Positions 53,953 through 63,977 are shown, numbered from the stretch's first letter. The stretch is 64,000 bases of DNA from Sphingomonas sp. 35-24ZXX (GCF_000786215.1 NZ_JROG01000009.1:124001-188000), one strand, 5' to 3'. Numbers and translations are program-made. The notes: a model not told the origin generated them from the letters alone.

Positions 53953-54480
53953 ATGGGCCGCACATTGCGCCTGATCCATTACTGGCTCACGGCCTTTACC
54001 CTGTTCACCGTGGCGATGGTGGCGGTCACCGGCGTGCTGCTGTCGGTGAAGAAGGAATTCGATGCCCTGCAGCCGCCGACGGCTGAGGGGACCAGCCCGG
54101 GCCTGCCTGCGACCCGGCTCGATCGGTTGCTCGCGGCGGTGACCGCCGAGCCCGGACGCAGTGCATTGCGCTGGCAAGATGTGGATCGGATCGATGTGCG
54201 CCCCGGTGATGGAATCGCCAAGCTGATCCTCAACGATCGCACCGAATATCAGGTCGATCTGCACTCGCTCGAGGTGCTCCAGACCGGCTATCGCACGTCC
54301 GATTTCGTAGAGACGCTCCACGATTTCAGCGTGCTGGGCGATTGGGGCAAATATCTGCTGTCGCTGCCGACCGGGATCGCGTTGCTCGTGCTGTGGGGCA
54401 CCGGGGCCTATATGTTCGTCAAGCCGATGCTGGTGAAACGGCGCAAGCGCCGCGCCAAGGCGCTTGCCGGATCGTCCTAG
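53953..54480 (+). CDS. Small PepSY-type membrane protein
   Basis: 175 residues. An N-terminal helix (LTAFTLFTVAMVAVTGVLLSV), a PepSY-like periplasmic part ending LHDFSVLGDWGKYL, and a second helix (LLVLWGTGAYMFV). It lies 53 bp after the MacB permease on the same strand and is convergent with a TonB receptor, with a 4-bp tail overlap. Shares the PepSY layout with the copper-group protein at 40213. Perhaps linked to the TonB receptor. Confidence 0.75.
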   Translation: MGRTLRLIHYWLTAFTLFTVAMVAVTGVLLSVKKEFDALQPPTAEGTSPGLPATRLDRLLAAVTAEPGRSALRWQDVDRIDVRPGDGIAKLILNDRTEYQVDLHSLEVLQTGYRTSDFVETLHDFSVLGDWGKYLLSLPTGIALLVLWGTGAYMFVKPMLVKRRKRRAKALAGSS

Positions 54481-56441
54481 TCGAACCGCAGACCCAGCCG
54501 CCAGACACGCCCCGGTAGCGGCAACCCTGCCTGCGGAAAGATCTGCGCATCGGTGAGATTGTCGATGGCGAATGTCAGCAGCAGCTGATGCGATCCCAGC
54601 TGTGCCACAGGCACCGCGGCACGTGCCGCCAGTTCGGCCGCAGCGGGAAGCTTCACCGATCGGCCCGCCGCATCCAGATCGATCGCCTGGCCCACCCCGC
54701 GCAGCTCGGCGCGCAGATCGAACTTGCCCGGCACATTCCAGTCGAGCACGGCGAGCGTCTCGAACGATGGCCGTTGCGGCAGCTGCCGGACGCCTGCGCT
54801 GGCCGCATCGGCGCGCGCGCGCAGCCACGTTCCCGATAGCTCGACGCGCAGCGTGTCGGAAAGGTCGTGCGCGATCCGCGCGTCTATCCCGAAGCTGGTC
54901 GCACCCGGAAGGTTGAAACGCTGGCGGCGGCCGTCGGGCAGCACGCGCTGCGCCAGCGTATCGCGCGAGCGGATGAAGAACGGATTGAGCACCAGCGCAA
55001 AGCCCGGGCGCGCCCAGCGCCACTCGGCATCTGCGAGCCAGGCCTGTTCGGGACGCAGATCGGGATTGATCGCAAAGCGGCCCAGCGCCTCGCCGAACAG
55101 TTCGCGCGCGCTGGCAAAGCGGGTGCGCCGCCCGCCGCTCAGCGTCAGCACCGAGGAAGCGCTTATGTCGATGCCGAGCGCTGCCGACGCCGCACCGGCC
55201 CCGCGCGAGGGCTGTGCTGGCTTGTCGCCGGTCAGCGGCGTATCCGCTGCGTCATAGGCGGCGCCCAGGGTCGCACGCAGCCCCGGGGCCAAGGGCGCGT
55301 CGGCCTCGACCCCCAGCCTATAGAGATTCTGTCGATAGCTGAGCGCCGGGCCAGCCGTCCCAGACGGAAAGTCGGTCTCCAGCTGCCGGTGCGTGCTCGA
55401 CTGCGCCGATGCCGCCCAGCGCAGCTGCAACGGCCCGGCGCGATGGGCCAGCACCAGCCGTGTGCCGAGGGTCTTGTCGGCATCGTCCTGCACGCCGCGC
55501 AAGGCGGCATAATCGACGCTGCGATACTGCGCGATCGTCTGGCTGAACACCTGCCGCCACCCCGTCGCGCGCAGTTCGGCATCCTCTCCCAGCGTCAGCG
55601 CGGCGTTCAGCGTGGCCTGGGTCAGTGCGATGTCGGGATAGCGCCAGAAGCGCGCACCGGCTTCAGCCGGGCGATCGGATTCGGGAGCAATGCCGCGTTC
55701 GGCGGCGAGATGCAGCAGCGAGGCTCGCACGCGCAGGTCGCCCATGCTGGCCCCGATCGCGCCGAACACGCTGCCAGCATTGAGGTCGCTGTTGGTGCGC
55801 CGGTTACCCGGCGCCTGGCTGAAGGGCAGGGGGCCGGCCAGCGGTTCGGCATCGCGGGTGATCCCGCCGACCGCCAGCGTCGCCTCGATGCCGCCCAGCC
55901 GTTCGGCCAGCACCAGCGAGCCGCTTCCCGATCCCAGGCTGCCGGCTTCGAGCTGCGCAAAGCTGCCTTGCGCGCTCTGCCGAGTCTGGAAATCGACCAC
56001 ACCCGCGACGGCATTGGCCCCATATTCGATCGGCGCGGTACCCTTGATCACCCGCACTTCGCCCAGCAGGCCGGCCGGCAGCAGACCCAGGTCCACCCGT
56101 CCGTCCCATGGCACGCCCAGCGGGGCACCATCGAGAAACACCTGCGTCTGGCGTTCTTCCGCGCCGCGGATCCGCGCGACAGTCTCGCCGCGCGAATTGG
56201 CGCGCACGGTGACGCCGGCCAGGCCGCGCAGCACATCGGCCAGGCTGCGCGGCTGGCGGTCGACCAGCGAATCGGCCACGATGATTTCCTGCGGCGGCAG
56301 CACCCGGTCCGGTGCCGCCGGCGCGGTCACCGTAATCGGCACGGGCCTGCGCTCGGCTGCCAACGCAGGGCTGGCCAGCGCGGTGCAAGCCAGCGCGACG
56401 CCAGTCAGCGCGAAGGGAGTCGCCTGCGCCCCTGGTATCAC
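54477..56441 (-). CDS. TonB-dependent receptor
   Basis: 654 residues starting GTG 56441, which overlaps the upstream propeller gene's stop as GTGA. Signal peptide ending PALAAE. Plug: QEIIVADSLVDRQPRSLADVLRGLAGVTVRANSRGETVARIRG, then FLDGAPLGVPWDGRVDLGLLPAGLLGEVRVIKG and a barrel ending LGLRFD. The plug is that of the CirA/BtuB-like group. It is read from the promoter of the propeller gene; the partner PepSY gene converges on its end. Ligand unknown. Confidence 0.87.
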   Translation of the reverse strand: MIPGAQATPFALTGVALACTALASPALAAERRPVPITVTAPAAPDRVLPPQEIIVADSLVDRQPRSLADVLRGLAGVTVRANSRGETVARIRGAEERQTQVFLDGAPLGVPWDGRVDLGLLPAGLLGEVRVIKGTAPIEYGANAVAGVVDFQTRQSAQGSFAQLEAGSLGSGSGSLVLAERLGGIEATLAVGGITRDAEPLAGPLPFSQAPGNRRTNSDLNAGSVFGAIGASMGDLRVRASLLHLAAERGIAPESDRPAEAGARFWRYPDIALTQATLNAALTLGEDAELRATGWRQVFSQTIAQYRSVDYAALRGVQDDADKTLGTRLVLAHRAGPLQLRWAASAQSSTHRQLETDFPSGTAGPALSYRQNLYRLGVEADAPLAPGLRATLGAAYDAADTPLTGDKPAQPSRGAGAASAALGIDISASSVLTLSGGRRTRFASARELFGEALGRFAINPDLRPEQAWLADAEWRWARPGFALVLNPFFIRSRDTLAQRVLPDGRRQRFNLPGATSFGIDARIAHDLSDTLRVELSGTWLRARADAASAGVRQLPQRPSFETLAVLDWNVPGKFDLRAELRGVGQAIDLDAAGRSVKLPAAAELAARAAVPVAQLGSHQLLLTFAIDNLTDAQIFPQAGLPLPGRVWRLGLRFD

Positions 56442-59400
56442 TCGGCAGCAGGGGCCGGTGGCGGAACCTTGAGCGGACGACGCACGATCTCGGCGATTCC
56501 CGCTGCCGCAAGCCCGGCATTCAGCTTGGGCAGGCTGTCGGTCAGCGCCGATTCGAGCGCCGCCAGCTGCGTATCGAGCTGGCCGGACAGGGTGGCGAAC
56601 ACCGCCAGGCTCTGGTCGGTCGGACGCGCCTCGGCGCTTTCGGCCACGCCGATCAGCCCTGCGAGCTTGTCGTTGAGCATGATCGGATAGTTGAGCGGAT
56701 CCTGACGCGAGCGGTTGCGCACCTGATACAGCTGTCCCTCGATCGCGCTCAGCTTGGTGTCGAACGCGGTGAGCGTGGCGCGCACCCTGGCATCGGCGGC
56801 AGGATTGGCAGCGGCCGCAGCGGTCTGTTCCTTGACCCCGCGGATCAGCAGCACCGCCTCGTTGGCCTCGCTGACGCGCTTGCTCACCTGGCTGGCAAAG
56901 GCGAATCGCGCGGCAAGATCGGCCTGAGTGACGCCGGTCAGCCGCGGGTCGGACCGGATCTCGAACGGCTGGGTGAAGACCTGGCCGTCGACGGTCAGCC
57001 GCGCCTGATACTGGCCCGGAACCGCGGTGATGCCGTTGTTGCGGCTGGTCCACAGGATCATGCCAGGGAAATCGGTAAAGCCGGGATGGCGCATCTTCCA
57101 CACGAAGCGGTTGAGGCCGGGCTTCATCGTCGTGGTCGGAACGGGGCGGTGCTTGGACGGATCATCGTCGTCCTCGTCTGCCTTCTTCTTGTCATCGTCC
57201 TTCTTGGGATCGACAGGGTTGCCGGCGAAGCTCTGGATCAACGCGCCGTCGGGGCCCAGGATATCGAGCGCAAGCGCTTGGGGACGCGCGGGCAGGAAAT
57301 AGTCGATCGCGACGCCCTCGTCGACTTCGCGGACGGCAGGCGCGGGCGCGAACAGCCGCTCGCTGCGATCGGCACCGCTGCCCAGCTGGCGCAGCACGCC
57401 GATATTGTCGAGCACCCAGAAAGAGCGGCCGTGCGTCGCGATCACCAGATCGTTGTCGGTGACCGCCAGATCGGACACCTGGACGGCGGGCAGGTTGCGC
57501 TGCAGCTTGCTCCAGCTCTTGCCGGCATTGAACGAGACCCACACGCCGCGTTCGGTGCCCAGATACAGCAATCCGGCACGCTTGGGGTCCTCGCGGATGC
57601 TGCGTGCCATTTCGTCGGCGGGAATGCCGGTCGAAATCGCGGTCCAGCTGCGGCCGTAATCGGTCGTCTTCATCACATAAGGTGCAAAGTCGCCGAGCAG
57701 GTGCCGGTGGCCGGTGAGATACGCGGTGCCATCGGCATGCGGTGAATCCTCGATCGTGGTGATCTTGAGATAGGCAGGCAGCCGCTTGGTCGTGACGTTG
57801 CTCCAGTTTGCGCCGCCATCGCGGGTGAGGTGGACCAGGCCATCGTCCGAGCCCGCCCAGATCAGCCCGCGCTCGCGGCGCGACGGGGCGAGCGCGAAGA
57901 CCGTGGAATAGGTTTCCACCCCGGTCTGGTCGCGGGTGATCGGACCGCCCGAGGGGCCCAGCGTCTTGGGATCGGTCAGGGTCAGGTCGGGGCTGATCCT
58001 CTCCCAGCTCTGTCCCTCGTTGCGGCTGCGCCAGACATGCTGCGAGGTGACGTACAGGCTCCTGGGATCGTGCGGATCGAACACGATCGGGAAGGTCCAT
58101 TGGAAGCGCTCGGCAACCTCGCTGGCCGAATAGCCCATCGGGTTGTCGGGCAGCACATTGATCGCGCGCGCCTGGCCGGTGGCCCGGTCATAGCGATCGA
58201 GCGTGCCGCCATAGCTGCCCGCGTAGAAGATTTCGGGATTGAGCGGGTCGTTGGTGACATAGCCGCTCTCGCCGCCGCCCGCGGCAAAGCCATATTGGCC
58301 GCCGCCCAGCGCGTTGACATGCTTCCAGTCGCGCGAGGGCACGCAGATGGTCGAATTGTCCTGCTGACCGCCGCAAACGAAATAGGGGAAGTGCTTGCTG
58401 ATCGACACGCGGTACATCTGCGCGGTCGCAAAATTCTGCCGCGTCCAGCTCTCTCCGCCATTGACGCTGACATTGGCACCGCCGTCATTGGCCTCGATCA
58501 TCCGCTGGTTGTTGGCAGGATCGATCCACAGGTCGTGATTGTCCGAATGCGGGGTCTTGATCTTGGTCAGCGTCTTGCCGGCGTCGTCCGAGCGGAAGAA
58601 CTCGACGTTCATCACATAGACCCGGTCCTTGACCACAGGATCGGCGAGCACGCGCGAATAATAGAAAGAGCGCTGGCGCAGATCGCCGCTGTCATTGGCC
58701 CGCCGCCAGCTGGCACCGGCATCGTCCGAGACATACAGCCCGCCTTCCTCGGCATGTTCGATCATCGCATAGACACGCGATGCATCGACGGGCGAGACGC
58801 TGACCCCGATCTTGCCGATCAGCCCGGTCTTGGGCATGCCCGGCGCGCGGGTGATCTCGTTCCAGCTTTCGCCGCCGTCGGTGCTGCGGAACAGGCCGCT
58901 GCCCGCTCCCCCCGAGCTCATCCCCCAGGGCTTGCGCCAGGCTTCCCACAGCGCCGCATAGAGCGTGCGCGGGTTCTTCGGATCGATCGAGATGTCGACC
59001 GCGCCGGTCTGCGCGTTGCGGAACAGCACCTTGCGCCACGTCTTGCCGCCATCGGAGGTCTTGAACACACCCCGCTCGGCATTGGGTTCGCCATAATGGC
59101 CGAAGCCCGCGACATAGGCGGTGTCGCAATCCTTGGGATCGATCCGCACCCGCGCGAAATTCTGCACATCGGCGAGGCCGATCTTGGTCCAGGTCTTGGC
59201 GGCGTCGACCGACTTCCACACGCCGTTGCCGGGCAGGATGTTGCCGCGCAGCTGGGTTTCGCCGGTGGTCAGATAGACGATGTCCGGATTGGCCTCGCAC
59301 ACTGCGACGCCGCCGACGGCGCCGGTATCGATCTTTCCGTCGGTCATCGGCTTCCAGCTGATGCCACTGTCAGTGGTCTTCCACAGGCCGCCGCCCACGG

Positions 59401-59638
59401 CCGTGAAATAATATTCGTTCGGGCGCGATGCGCTGCCGGTGGCAGAGATCGAGCGGCCACCGCGATCGGGGCCGATATTGCGCCACGTCAGCGATGTGAA
59501 ATAGGCCTCTTCCCCCTCGGGAAGCGGGGCGTCCTTGGCCTCTTCAGCGGTCTTCAGCTCGTTGGCGTCCTGCGCCACGACGGCGTGGCCGCTCATCAAA
59601 CAGCAGGCAAGCCCGATCAGCCGTGGCGCACGCTTCAT
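56438..59638 (-). CDS. Large secreted VPS10/BNR beta-propeller protein
   Basis: 1066 residues from ATG 59638 (GGGGA upstream; ATG 59650 is an alternative). Signal peptide ending VVAQ. Two or more propellers made of repeats with the sialidase/BNR and sortilin VPS10 pattern: GGLWKTTDSGISW, GVWKSVDAAKTW, GVFKTSDGGKTW, GLFRSTDGGESW, GLYVSDDAGASW, HVWRSRNEGQSW. The C-terminal ~250 residues hold a beta-rich module and a helical end. Widespread in sphingomonads, often next to TonB receptors. Probably binds or cleaves an extracellular polymer; the catalytic type is unclear. Confidence 0.82.
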   Translation of the reverse strand: MKRAPRLIGLACCLMSGHAVVAQDANELKTAEEAKDAPLPEGEEAYFTSLTWRNIGPDRGGRSISATGSASRPNEYYFTAVGGGLWKTTDSGISWKPMTDGKIDTGAVGGVAVCEANPDIVYLTTGETQLRGNILPGNGVWKSVDAAKTWTKIGLADVQNFARVRIDPKDCDTAYVAGFGHYGEPNAERGVFKTSDGGKTWRKVLFRNAQTGAVDISIDPKNPRTLYAALWEAWRKPWGMSSGGAGSGLFRSTDGGESWNEITRAPGMPKTGLIGKIGVSVSPVDASRVYAMIEHAEEGGLYVSDDAGASWRRANDSGDLRQRSFYYSRVLADPVVKDRVYVMNVEFFRSDDAGKTLTKIKTPHSDNHDLWIDPANNQRMIEANDGGANVSVNGGESWTRQNFATAQMYRVSISKHFPYFVCGGQQDNSTICVPSRDWKHVNALGGGQYGFAAGGGESGYVTNDPLNPEIFYAGSYGGTLDRYDRATGQARAINVLPDNPMGYSASEVAERFQWTFPIVFDPHDPRSLYVTSQHVWRSRNEGQSWERISPDLTLTDPKTLGPSGGPITRDQTGVETYSTVFALAPSRRERGLIWAGSDDGLVHLTRDGGANWSNVTTKRLPAYLKITTIEDSPHADGTAYLTGHRHLLGDFAPYVMKTTDYGRSWTAISTGIPADEMARSIREDPKRAGLLYLGTERGVWVSFNAGKSWSKLQRNLPAVQVSDLAVTDNDLVIATHGRSFWVLDNIGVLRQLGSGADRSERLFAPAPAVREVDEGVAIDYFLPARPQALALDILGPDGALIQSFAGNPVDPKKDDDKKKADEDDDDPSKHRPVPTTTMKPGLNRFVWKMRHPGFTDFPGMILWTSRNNGITAVPGQYQARLTVDGQVFTQPFEIRSDPRLTGVTQADLAARFAFASQVSKRVSEANEAVLLIRGVKEQTAAAAANPAADARVRATLTAFDTKLSAIEGQLYQVRNRSRQDPLNYPIMLNDKLAGLIGVAESAEARPTDQSLAVFATLSGQLDTQLAALESALTDSLPKLNAGLAAAGIAEIVRRPLKVPPPAPAAE

Positions 59639-59812
59639 AGTTTTCCCCATTATCCCTGAATCAGCGCCTGGCCGCGCCCGACATTGTGGACGTCATCATC
59701 ACGCCCCGCTTGCAGAAAATCAAGCGAAGTCACAGCGTTGCGGAATATGGGGCCCGCATCGCGCCAACCGGGCGGCTGCCGCGCCGGTCAGGGGGTGTCG
59801 GGGGAAAAAACC

Positions 59813-59886
59813 TGGAGGCCCGAGCCGGAATCGAACCGGCGTGCAAGGATTTGCAGTCCTCTGCGTAACCACTCCGCCATCGGGCC
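59813..59886 (-). tRNA. tRNA-Cys (GCA)
   Basis: 74 nt on the - strand, with the acceptor stem GGCCCGA pairing with TCGGGCC and an encoded 3' CCA. The anticodon GCA lies at 59852-59854 within loop CTGCAAA, the T-arm is GTTCGAATC, and a D-loop with GTGG is present. A T-run (TTTTTT on the - strand, from 59810 down) follows, giving a terminator-like end. Confidence 0.97.
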
Positions 59887-60139
59887 GCTGGTGTGGAAGA
59901 CGGCGGCATTGTGCGGCTTTGGGGTGAAAGTCAAGCCTCAAGCGGCAAGGCCCCGCAGCCGGTGCGTGCGAACGATGTCATAATGGCGCAAATGCTGTAT
60001 TGCCATGATAATACAGCCGTGCCATAACCAAAACGGCAGCAATATCGATTGCGTTTTGCAACCGGCTGGCTATCAACTCGGGGCCTTGAGGCTCCGTTTG
60101 GGCTTGCATCGCTGCCTGCATATTCTAGGGCGCTTGAAC

Positions 60140-60811
60140 ATGACCGATACACACACTCTTGCTCCGCCAGATTTTGCCGCTGCTCGCAGGCACATGATCG
60201 AAAGCCAGCTGCGTCCCACCGATGTCAGCGACCCCGTGGTGATTGCCGCGATGGCCGTCACCCCGCGCGAGGATTTCGTGCCCACAGGCCAGCGCGCGAT
60301 CGCCTATATCGACCGTGCGGTTCCGTTCGCCAATGGCCGGGTGCTGAACCCCGCCCTGTCGACCGGCCTGCTGCTGACACGCGCCGAACTGTCGAGCACC
60401 GACAAGGTCCTGCTGATCGGCGCAGGCACCGGCTATGTCGCGGCGCTGCTCGCCGGGATTGTGGCGCATGTGGTCGCTGTCGAAGAGGATCGTGCCTTGG
60501 TCGAACTGGCGCAGGGCAACCTCGCGGGTGTCGCCAATGTCACCATCGTCGAATCGGCGCTGGCACAGGGCCATGCCGCAGGTGCGCCGTATGACCTTGT
60601 TATCATCGATGGCGGAGCCGAGCAGGTGCCCGAGGCGATCGTGGCGCAGCTGGCCGATGGCGGACGTCTGCTGACCGGATTGAACGATTCGGGTGTGGCG
60701 CGGCTGGCCATGGGGCGGCGGCAGGGTCAGGCCTTTGCCCTGGTGCCGTTCGCCGATACCGACATTGCCCCGCTCGCGGCCTTCGCCCGGCCCAAGAGCT
60801 ATAGCTTCTGA
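60140..60811 (+). CDS. Protein-L-isoaspartate O-methyltransferase
   Basis: 223 residues from ATG 60140. Begins with ARRHMIESQLRPTDVSDPVVI and VTPREDFVP, with the SAM site VLLIGAGTGYVAALLAG and the IIDGGAEQVPEAI segment. It methylates isoaspartyl residues for repair of aged proteins. Gene order PIMT-TolC is conserved in alphaproteobacteria. About 65 bp separate it from tolC, suggesting one transcript. Confidence 0.92.
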   Translation: MTDTHTLAPPDFAAARRHMIESQLRPTDVSDPVVIAAMAVTPREDFVPTGQRAIAYIDRAVPFANGRVLNPALSTGLLLTRAELSSTDKVLLIGAGTGYVAALLAGIVAHVVAVEEDRALVELAQGNLAGVANVTIVESALAQGHAAGAPYDLVIIDGGAEQVPEAIVAQLADGGRLLTGLNDSGVARLAMGRRQGQAFALVPFADTDIAPLAAFARPKSYSF

Positions 60812-60860
60812 CGCACCACTGCGGGTGCCGGCACTGCTGCCGACATCGGTGATGGACAGG

Positions 60861-62330
60861 ATGAGAACCGGATTGATGAAGACTTCGCTTTGGATGGCCG
60901 GTTGTGGTGCGGCGCTGGTTTTGGGGAGTGCGCCGTTGCACGCGGAAACGCTGCGCGACGCGCTGATCGCCGCCTATCAGACCAACCCCACGCTCAACGC
61001 CGCGCGCGCCCAGCAGCGCGCGACCGACGAGGGTGTGCCGATTGCGCTGGCCGATGGCCGCCCCAGCTCCCAGGTCCAGGCGCAATATTCGGAGAACTTC
61101 CTCAACCCGGCGAACGCGTTCACCGCCCCCGACCGGTCGGTCAGCGGCACCATCAACCTGACGGTGCCGATCTATTCCGGCGGCAGCGTGCGCAATGCCA
61201 TCAACGCTTCGAAGGTCCGGGTCGAGGCTGGCCAGGCCGATCTGCGCGGCACCGAAGCCACGGTGTTCAGCAATGTCGTCGCGGCGTACATGGACGTGAT
61301 TCGCGATGAGGCGATTGTCGGCCTGCAGCGCCAGAATGTCGAAGTGCTCGACGTCAACCTGCAGGCATCGTCCGACCGGTTCGAGATCGGTGACCTGACC
61401 CGCACCGATGTCGCCCAGTCCGAAGCGCGGCTGGCAATCGCGCGGACCGATCTGCAGACGGCCGAGGCGAACCTCATCCGCAGCAAGGAAACCTATATTC
61501 AGCTGGTCGGTCAGGCGCCGGGCACGCTCGAGCCGCCGCCGCCGCTGCCCAACCTGCCCGCTGCACCCGATGTCGCGGTGGCAACCGCGCTCGACAGCAA
61601 CCCCGATCTGGAAGCGGCGCGCGAGCGCGTGAAGGCCGCTGATTTCGACGTCCGGTCGGCGCGGGGCACGCGCATGCCGCAGGTCAGCCTGTTCAGCCAG
61701 GGCAACTATCAGAACTTCCTCGGCACCCTGGGCAGCGCGCTGATCCAGGGCAATTTCGTCCAGCAGCAGTCGAGTGCTGCCGCCGGCGTGCAGCTGACCG
61801 TGCCGGTCTATCAGGGCGGTCGCCCCGGCGCACAGATCCGGCGGGCGCAGGCGGTATCCGGCCAGGCGATGGAGCAGGAAATCGCGGTCGAGCGCAGCAT
61901 CATCGCGCAGGTCCGCGCCGCCTATGCCAGCTTCAACGCCTCGATGCAGGTGATCGATTCGTCGCAAAAGGCGGTCGAGGCCAACACTCTGGCGCTGGAA
62001 GGCGTGCGCGCCGAAAACAGCGTCGGCAATCGCACCATCCTCGACATCCTCGATGCCGAACGCGAGTTGCTGAACGCTCAGGTGCAGTTGGTGACCGCGC
62101 GGCGCAATGCCTATGTTGCAGGCTTCACGCTGCTGGCCGCGATGGGCCGCGCCGAGGCGCGCGACCTGGGCCTGGACGGCGGCCTGCTGTACGATCCCGA
62201 GCTCAACTACGAGCGGGTGCGCGACAAGATCAACGACTGGGATTCGCAACCGAACCCGGTCGCCCAATCGACGCGCACCGTTGACAGCCCGGCGCAAAAT
62301 GCCGCACTGATCGGCCCGCCCAACCAGTAA
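60861..62330 (+). CDS. tolC: TolC-type outer-membrane efflux channel
   Basis: 489 residues from ATG 60861 (60852 and 60876 are also possible). Signal peptide ending APLHAE. Two repeated TolC modules: LRDALIAAYQTNPTLNAARAQQRATDE, and FEIGDLTRTDVAQSEARLAIARTDL mirrored later by AENSVGNRTILDILDAERELLNAQV. It forms the trimeric channel for ABC and RND exporters; the MacAB-type operon of this window is a possible partner. Confidence 0.95.
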   Translation: MRTGLMKTSLWMAGCGAALVLGSAPLHAETLRDALIAAYQTNPTLNAARAQQRATDEGVPIALADGRPSSQVQAQYSENFLNPANAFTAPDRSVSGTINLTVPIYSGGSVRNAINASKVRVEAGQADLRGTEATVFSNVVAAYMDVIRDEAIVGLQRQNVEVLDVNLQASSDRFEIGDLTRTDVAQSEARLAIARTDLQTAEANLIRSKETYIQLVGQAPGTLEPPPPLPNLPAAPDVAVATALDSNPDLEAARERVKAADFDVRSARGTRMPQVSLFSQGNYQNFLGTLGSALIQGNFVQQQSSAAAGVQLTVPVYQGGRPGAQIRRAQAVSGQAMEQEIAVERSIIAQVRAAYASFNASMQVIDSSQKAVEANTLALEGVRAENSVGNRTILDILDAERELLNAQVQLVTARRNAYVAGFTLLAAMGRAEARDLGLDGGLLYDPELNYERVRDKINDWDSQPNPVAQSTRTVDSPAQNAALIGPPNQ

Positions 62331-62369
62331 CGCGGGCACGGGCTCGAATCGGATCAGGGGCAAACGGGA

Positions 62370-62807
62370 ATGACACGCGACATTGGCGAGCCCAGTCTTG
62401 AGGAAATCCTGGCGTCTATCAAGAAAGTGATCGCCGAGGATGGCCGCAAGCCGCGCCGCGCGCCGCCTGCGCGCTCGTCCGCCCCGCTGCGTCAGGAAAA
62501 ACCTGCCGACGATATTCTGGAACTCACCGAGAGCGTCGAGCCTGAAGCGCCCGCCTATCAGGACGAAACGCCGCTGGTCAGCCGCGCGGGCGAACGCTCG
62601 ATGCGCGAATCGCTGGCGGTGCTCGCAACGCTCACCGAGCCTGGCGTCAGCCCGCAGATCGTCCGCTCTGGCGAGACCTCGCTCGAGGGCATGGTGCGCG
62701 AGATGCTGCGCCCGATGCTGGCCGACTGGCTCGACAAGAACCTGCCCGACATGGTCGAGGCTCTGGTGGCCAAGGAAATCGGGCGGATCACCGGCCGCCA
62801 CGGCTGA
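62370..62807 (+). CDS. PopZ-like (DUF2497) protein
   Basis: 145 residues. The N-terminus RDIGEPSLEEILASIKKVIAED and the C-terminus LEGMVREMLRPMLADWLDKNLPDMVEALVAKEIGRI match PopZ: a short N-terminal helix, a Pro/acidic linker (PARSSAP to EAPAYQ), then C-terminal oligomerisation helices. PopZ forms the polar hub in Caulobacter. Order PIMT-tolC-popZ-valS is common in alphaproteobacteria; here a beta-propeller gene follows instead of valS. Confidence 0.85.
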   Translation: MTRDIGEPSLEEILASIKKVIAEDGRKPRRAPPARSSAPLRQEKPADDILELTESVEPEAPAYQDETPLVSRAGERSMRESLAVLATLTEPGVSPQIVRSGETSLEGMVREMLRPMLADWLDKNLPDMVEALVAKEIGRITGRHG

Positions 62808-62897
62808 TCGGGACTCGCCCGCCCGCGGCGGTCCTGGTCCATTCGTCGCTGCCATGCGGGCGGTGCGGATCGCGGCGACACGCTGAGGGAGGATGGA

Positions 62898-63977
62898 ATG
62901 TCCGGGCCAAATCGCCGGGAATTCGTGGCAGCAGGGGCGGCCATGGTTGCTGCGCCGCTGATCGGCATGGCGCCAGCGGAACCACAATGGGAAACGCTGC
63001 GGACCGAGGTCTATCCCGGCAAGCGCGATGACATCGTCTTTGTCGATGCACAGCACGGCTGGTACGGTACCGGCAAGGGCGATCTGTTCCGCACCACCGA
63101 CGGTGGCGCAAGCTGGACAAAGGTCGCCAGCAAGCCCGGGACCTTCATCCGCGCGCTGGGCTTTTCTGATGCGCAGACCGGATTCATCGGCAACGTCGGC
63201 ACCGATTACTACCCCGGCGTCGCCGATACCGTGCCGCTCTACCGCACCGATGATGGCGGGGTGAGCTGGACCCCCGCCGACCTTGGCGACAAGACGATTG
63301 CGGGCGTGTGCGCGATCGATGTCCTCACCGTGCGGCGCATCTATCAGGGGCAGTTGCAGCCGCGCGTCGTGGTGCACGCAGCGGGCCGGGTTGGCGGTCC
63401 CGCAGGGCTGCTGCGCTCGACCGATGGTGGCCACAGCTGGCAGGTGATCGACATGACCGCGCATGCCGGCATGATCCTCGATATCCGCTTCTTCGACGAA
63501 CAGACCGGCCTCGTGTTCGCGTCCACCGGCCGCGACCCTGCGACCACCGAAGGGCTGATCCTGCGCACCACCGACGGCGGCGACAGCTGGACCCCCGTCT
63601 ATCGCTCCGGCCGGGCAGCGGAGCTGATCTGGAAGGCCTCGTTCGTCAGCGCCACCGTCGGCTATGCCACGGTGCAGAGCTATGACGAGACGCGCGCGCA
63701 GCAGCTGATCGTCAAGACGACCGATGGCGGGAGAAGCTGGACCGAGCTGCCGATGGTGGAAAATGCCAAGGCACGCCAGTTCGGCATCGGCTTTGTCGAC
63801 GAGGCGCGCGGCTGGGTGGGCACTATGGCGGGCGGGTTCGAAACGCGCGACGGCGGCAAGACCTTTGCGCCTGTGCCGATCGCGCGCGCCGCCAACAAGT
63901 TCCGCATGGTCGCCGATGGCCGGCGCCGCCATGTGTTCGCGATTGGCACCGAGGTCCAGCGCCTGACGATCGGCTGA
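62898..63977 (+). CDS. Tat-exported YCF48/BNR-type beta-propeller protein
   Basis: 359 residues with RBS GAGGGAGG. The N-terminus NRREFVAAGAAMVAAPL has a twin-arginine motif. Repeated propeller blades carry BNR/Asp-box motifs: LFRTTDGGASW, LYRTDDGGVSW, LLRSTDGGHSW, LILRTTDGGDSW, LIVKTTDGGRSW, GFETRDGGKTF. Six blades are visible, typical of a YCF48/sialidase-fold single propeller. In cyanobacteria YCF48 assists photosystem II assembly; no such link is claimed here. Complete within the window. Confidence 0.85.
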   Translation: MSGPNRREFVAAGAAMVAAPLIGMAPAEPQWETLRTEVYPGKRDDIVFVDAQHGWYGTGKGDLFRTTDGGASWTKVASKPGTFIRALGFSDAQTGFIGNVGTDYYPGVADTVPLYRTDDGGVSWTPADLGDKTIAGVCAIDVLTVRRIYQGQLQPRVVVHAAGRVGGPAGLLRSTDGGHSWQVIDMTAHAGMILDIRFFDEQTGLVFASTGRDPATTEGLILRTTDGGDSWTPVYRSGRAAELIWKASFVSATVGYATVQSYDETRAQQLIVKTTDGGRSWTELPMVENAKARQFGIGFVDEARGWVGTMAGGFETRDGGKTFAPVPIARAANKFRMVADGRRRHVFAIGTEVQRLTIG

